Below, piece by piece: positions 62,547 to 64,000 of a stretch of DNA of 64,000 bases. The position numbers and the translations under genes are program-made. The number at the start of each line of letters is the position of its first letter. Position 1 is the stretch's first letter. The notes beneath the pieces were generated by a model. It ran no database searches. It saw nothing but the letters and a program-made list of their open reading frames with translations, and was not told the origin of the DNA. This DNA is from Roseobacter fucihabitans (lineage in GTDB: Bacteria; Pseudomonadota; Alphaproteobacteria; Rhodobacterales; Rhodobacteraceae), in the NCBI RefSeq assembly GCF_014337925.2, contig NZ_CP143423.1, positions 1,952,501 through 2,016,500 on the forward strand, given 5' to 3'.

Positions 62547-63113
62547 CTAAGCAGTATCGCTGCGTGGAACAAGCGGTCGTGCGGGATTTCCCGCGACCGT
62601 CGTGCCTGGTGCCACATCGCGGGTGACCACCGACCCCGCACCGATGATCGCATCATCTCCGACTGTGACGCCCGGCATGATCAATGCGCCCCCGCCGATC
62701 CAGACATTGCGCCCAATTCGAACCGCCCGGCTGAATTCCAGCCCCGCGTCGCGATCTTCGGCCCGGCGCGGGTGGTCAGCAGTGAGGATTTGAACCATCG
62801 GACCGATTTGAGTTTTATCGCCGATGTGGATGGTGCAGCCGTCCAGCAAGACGCAACCGTTATTGAAGAACACATCCTCGCCCAAATGGATGTTATAGCC
62901 GTAATCGACATAAAAGGGCGCGCGGACCGATCCGCGTGAACCGCGACTTCCAAGCCATTGATCCAGAATGTCTTTGCGGTCTTTGGCATCCGTCACAATC
63001 GTCGCGTTGTAGCGGCGTTGCAGATCCTGACTGCGCGCCCGGTCCCGCACCAATTCAGGATCGCCCGCCCGGTAGAGTTCACCGGCGATCATCTTCTCTT
63101 TTTCGGATTTCAT
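62547..63113 (-). CDS. Sugar/maltose O-acetyltransferase (hexapeptide repeat)
   Basis: A 188-residue NodL/Maa-type acetyltransferase. After an N-terminal cap (MIAGELYRAGDPELVRDR) come left-handed beta-helix hexapeptide repeats (IHLGEDVFFNNGCVLLDGC; IGRNVWIGGGALIMPGVTVG; AIIGAGSVVTRDV). The catalytic His lies in LTADHP. Its acceptor is probably a sugar. It is wedged between the DUF59 and IscA-type genes, an unusual place for this enzyme. Confidence 0.93.
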   Translation of the reverse strand: MKSEKEKMIAGELYRAGDPELVRDRARSQDLQRRYNATIVTDAKDRKDILDQWLGSRGSRGSVRAPFYVDYGYNIHLGEDVFFNNGCVLLDGCTIHIGDKTQIGPMVQILTADHPRRAEDRDAGLEFSRAVRIGRNVWIGGGALIMPGVTVGDDAIIGAGSVVTRDVAPGTTVAGNPARPLVPRSDTA

Positions 63114-63122
63114 TTGCAGAAA

Positions 63123-63485
63123 TTACATGAAGCCGAGTTCAAGACGCGCCTCATCCGACATCATATCCATGCCCCAGGGCGGTTCCCAGACCAGTTCGAC
63201 ATTAACGTGTTTCACGCCCGCGATCGGTTCCACCGCATCCGCCACCCATCCGGGCATCTCGCCGGCGACAGGACAGCCGGGCGCGGTCAGGGACATCTTG
63301 ATAAAAACTTCACTTTGTTCATTTATATCAATGGTATAGATTAGTCCGAGTTCGTATATATTGACTGGAATTTCGGGGTCATAAACGGAGCGACACGCCT
63401 CCACGATTTGCTCGTAAAGCGGGTGGTCAGTTGTTGAGGGCGCAATCAGCGGCGCACCCTCCAGCGGTTCGGTTACGTTGTTCAT
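63123..63485 (-). CDS. DUF59/MIP18-type Fe-S assembly protein (SufT-like)
   Basis: A 120-residue protein with the DUF59 core VYDPEIPVNIYELGLIYTI and the conserved Cys motif SLTAPGCPVAGEM (about 66-78), followed by VNVELVWEPPWGMDMMS. Such proteins help mature Fe-S proteins and sit in suf operons. ATG 63483-63485 follows GAGG by eight bases; the frame opens four codons further upstream. Confidence 0.92.
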   Translation of the reverse strand: MNNVTEPLEGAPLIAPSTTDHPLYEQIVEACRSVYDPEIPVNIYELGLIYTIDINEQSEVFIKMSLTAPGCPVAGEMPGWVADAVEPIAGVKHVNVELVWEPPWGMDMMSDEARLELGFM

Positions 63486-63644
63486 CGCGAGCCTCACTAT
63501 CTATTCTTAGTCTTTGTATAAGGATTACGGTGCGAGGGGTAAAGGGGGCCACTGGCTTGCAATTGTGGTTGTTGTTTGTAGCGCTTGTAGCGCGACAAGG
63601 ATTTCTGCAGTGAATGACAGAGATAATTGCAGCAAACGGTTTTG

Positions 63645-64000
63645 TCAAAAACAGCTTTGAACGCCTTTCAAACAGGTTTCGAAGGTGCTCAAGTCCGCTT
63701 CGCCAATATCTGCACTGCACTCCCCTGCGCGGATCATCCCACCAAGGCGTCTCTGTCACGCTCCTGGCGATCTGATAACTTGCGCGCGGATTATCGAAAT
63801 CATTAAGCGACCTCGCCATGCCGAAAGCACCGAATTTCCCCGGCTGGCCGATATGATTATAATCCATGTGTTGACCGTCACCGATCAATGCCCAGGCGTC
63901 CATCAGCGTTGCATATCTTGCCGCAAGTTCGGGTGAGTATGAGTATGCAGTCAAAGCGGGGATGCAAGCCTCGTAATCGGCCTCTGATACACCCTGCACC
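63645..64000 (-). pseudogene. Hypothetical protein, 3' part, apparently frameshifted
   Basis: The gene enters from the right edge. Its product looks natural up to about 63735 (YATLMDAWALIGDGQHMDYN; SLNDFDNPRASYQIARSVTE; TPWWDD). From there the same frame becomes implausible, while the frame shifted by one base reads MIRAGECSADIGEADLSTFE and ends KGVQSCF at TGA 63645-63647. A single-base deletion near 63735, or a sequencing error, would join them. No family was recognised; the Cys-containing tail suggests a secreted protein. Confidence 0.5.

Overview
The window reads as a chromosomal segment of a marine alphaproteobacterium of the Rhodobacterales, most likely the Roseobacter group. Grounds: the lptF-lptG-lptD-surA-pdxA-rsmA block, DUF4167 and DUF2849 proteins, cysG-DUF2849-cysI-cysH-DUF934 sulfur assimilation, a form II carbon monoxide dehydrogenase-type cluster, choXWV choline uptake, a TRAP transporter and moderately high GC. 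This placement is inferred from gene content; there is no rRNA in the window and I saw no tRNA.

Layout. 1-5.9 kb: DMT permease, SelO, an 780-bp gene-poor stretch with a regular TTTGCAAA array, then GNAT, nucleoside hydrolase and MazG. 5.9-9.5 kb: an M20 amidohydrolase with two tandem agmatinase-family genes and a DUF1499 protein. 9.4-12.4 kb: prfA-prmC and DUF4167. 12.4-19.9 kb (minus): LPS transport to the outer membrane (lptF, lptG, lptD), SurA-like chaperone, pdxA, rsmA, in tightly overlapping order. 20-25.8 kb: pepA-holC, aspartic protease, MarC, ABC-F ATPase, ndk.

25.9-28.3 kb is the accessory part: short, AT-richer, unrecognised genes, a DUF6471 (Xre-like) protein, a 3'-truncated IS1595-type transposase and a truncated TfoX C-terminal-domain gene fused to it at one junction. 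Three near-identical 20-bp palindromes sit just after the -10 of three promoters here; this is the best candidate for an undescribed small regulatory system, probably run by the DUF6471 protein.

28.3-36.9 kb: aldose epimerase, an unknown gene divergent from a 1078-residue CheB-CheR-PAS hybrid, the choline ABC transporter and a c-type cytochrome with an Fnr-type box. 36.9-41.6 kb: a probable structured RNA with its own terminator (6S-like is my best guess), transketolase, coiled-coil protein plus ZapA, a MliC-like protein, monothiol glutaredoxin and BolA. 41.8-47.7 kb: XdhC-like and molybdopterin-binding maturation genes followed by coxS-coxL-coxM, with a perfect 23-bp inverted repeat between coxS and coxL. 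47.8-51.5 kb onward: infC with a rare ATC start, an Ala/Glu-rich membrane-anchored protein, fpr, then the assimilatory sulfate/siroheme operon with a divergent Lrp/AsnC regulator. 55.5-64 kb: a cytochrome P450, a DctPQM TRAP transporter, tpiA, a 2-oxoglutarate/Fe(II) oxygenase, and the end of an Fe-S assembly (suf-type) operon interrupted by a sugar acetyltransferase gene. The last gene at the right edge appears frameshifted.
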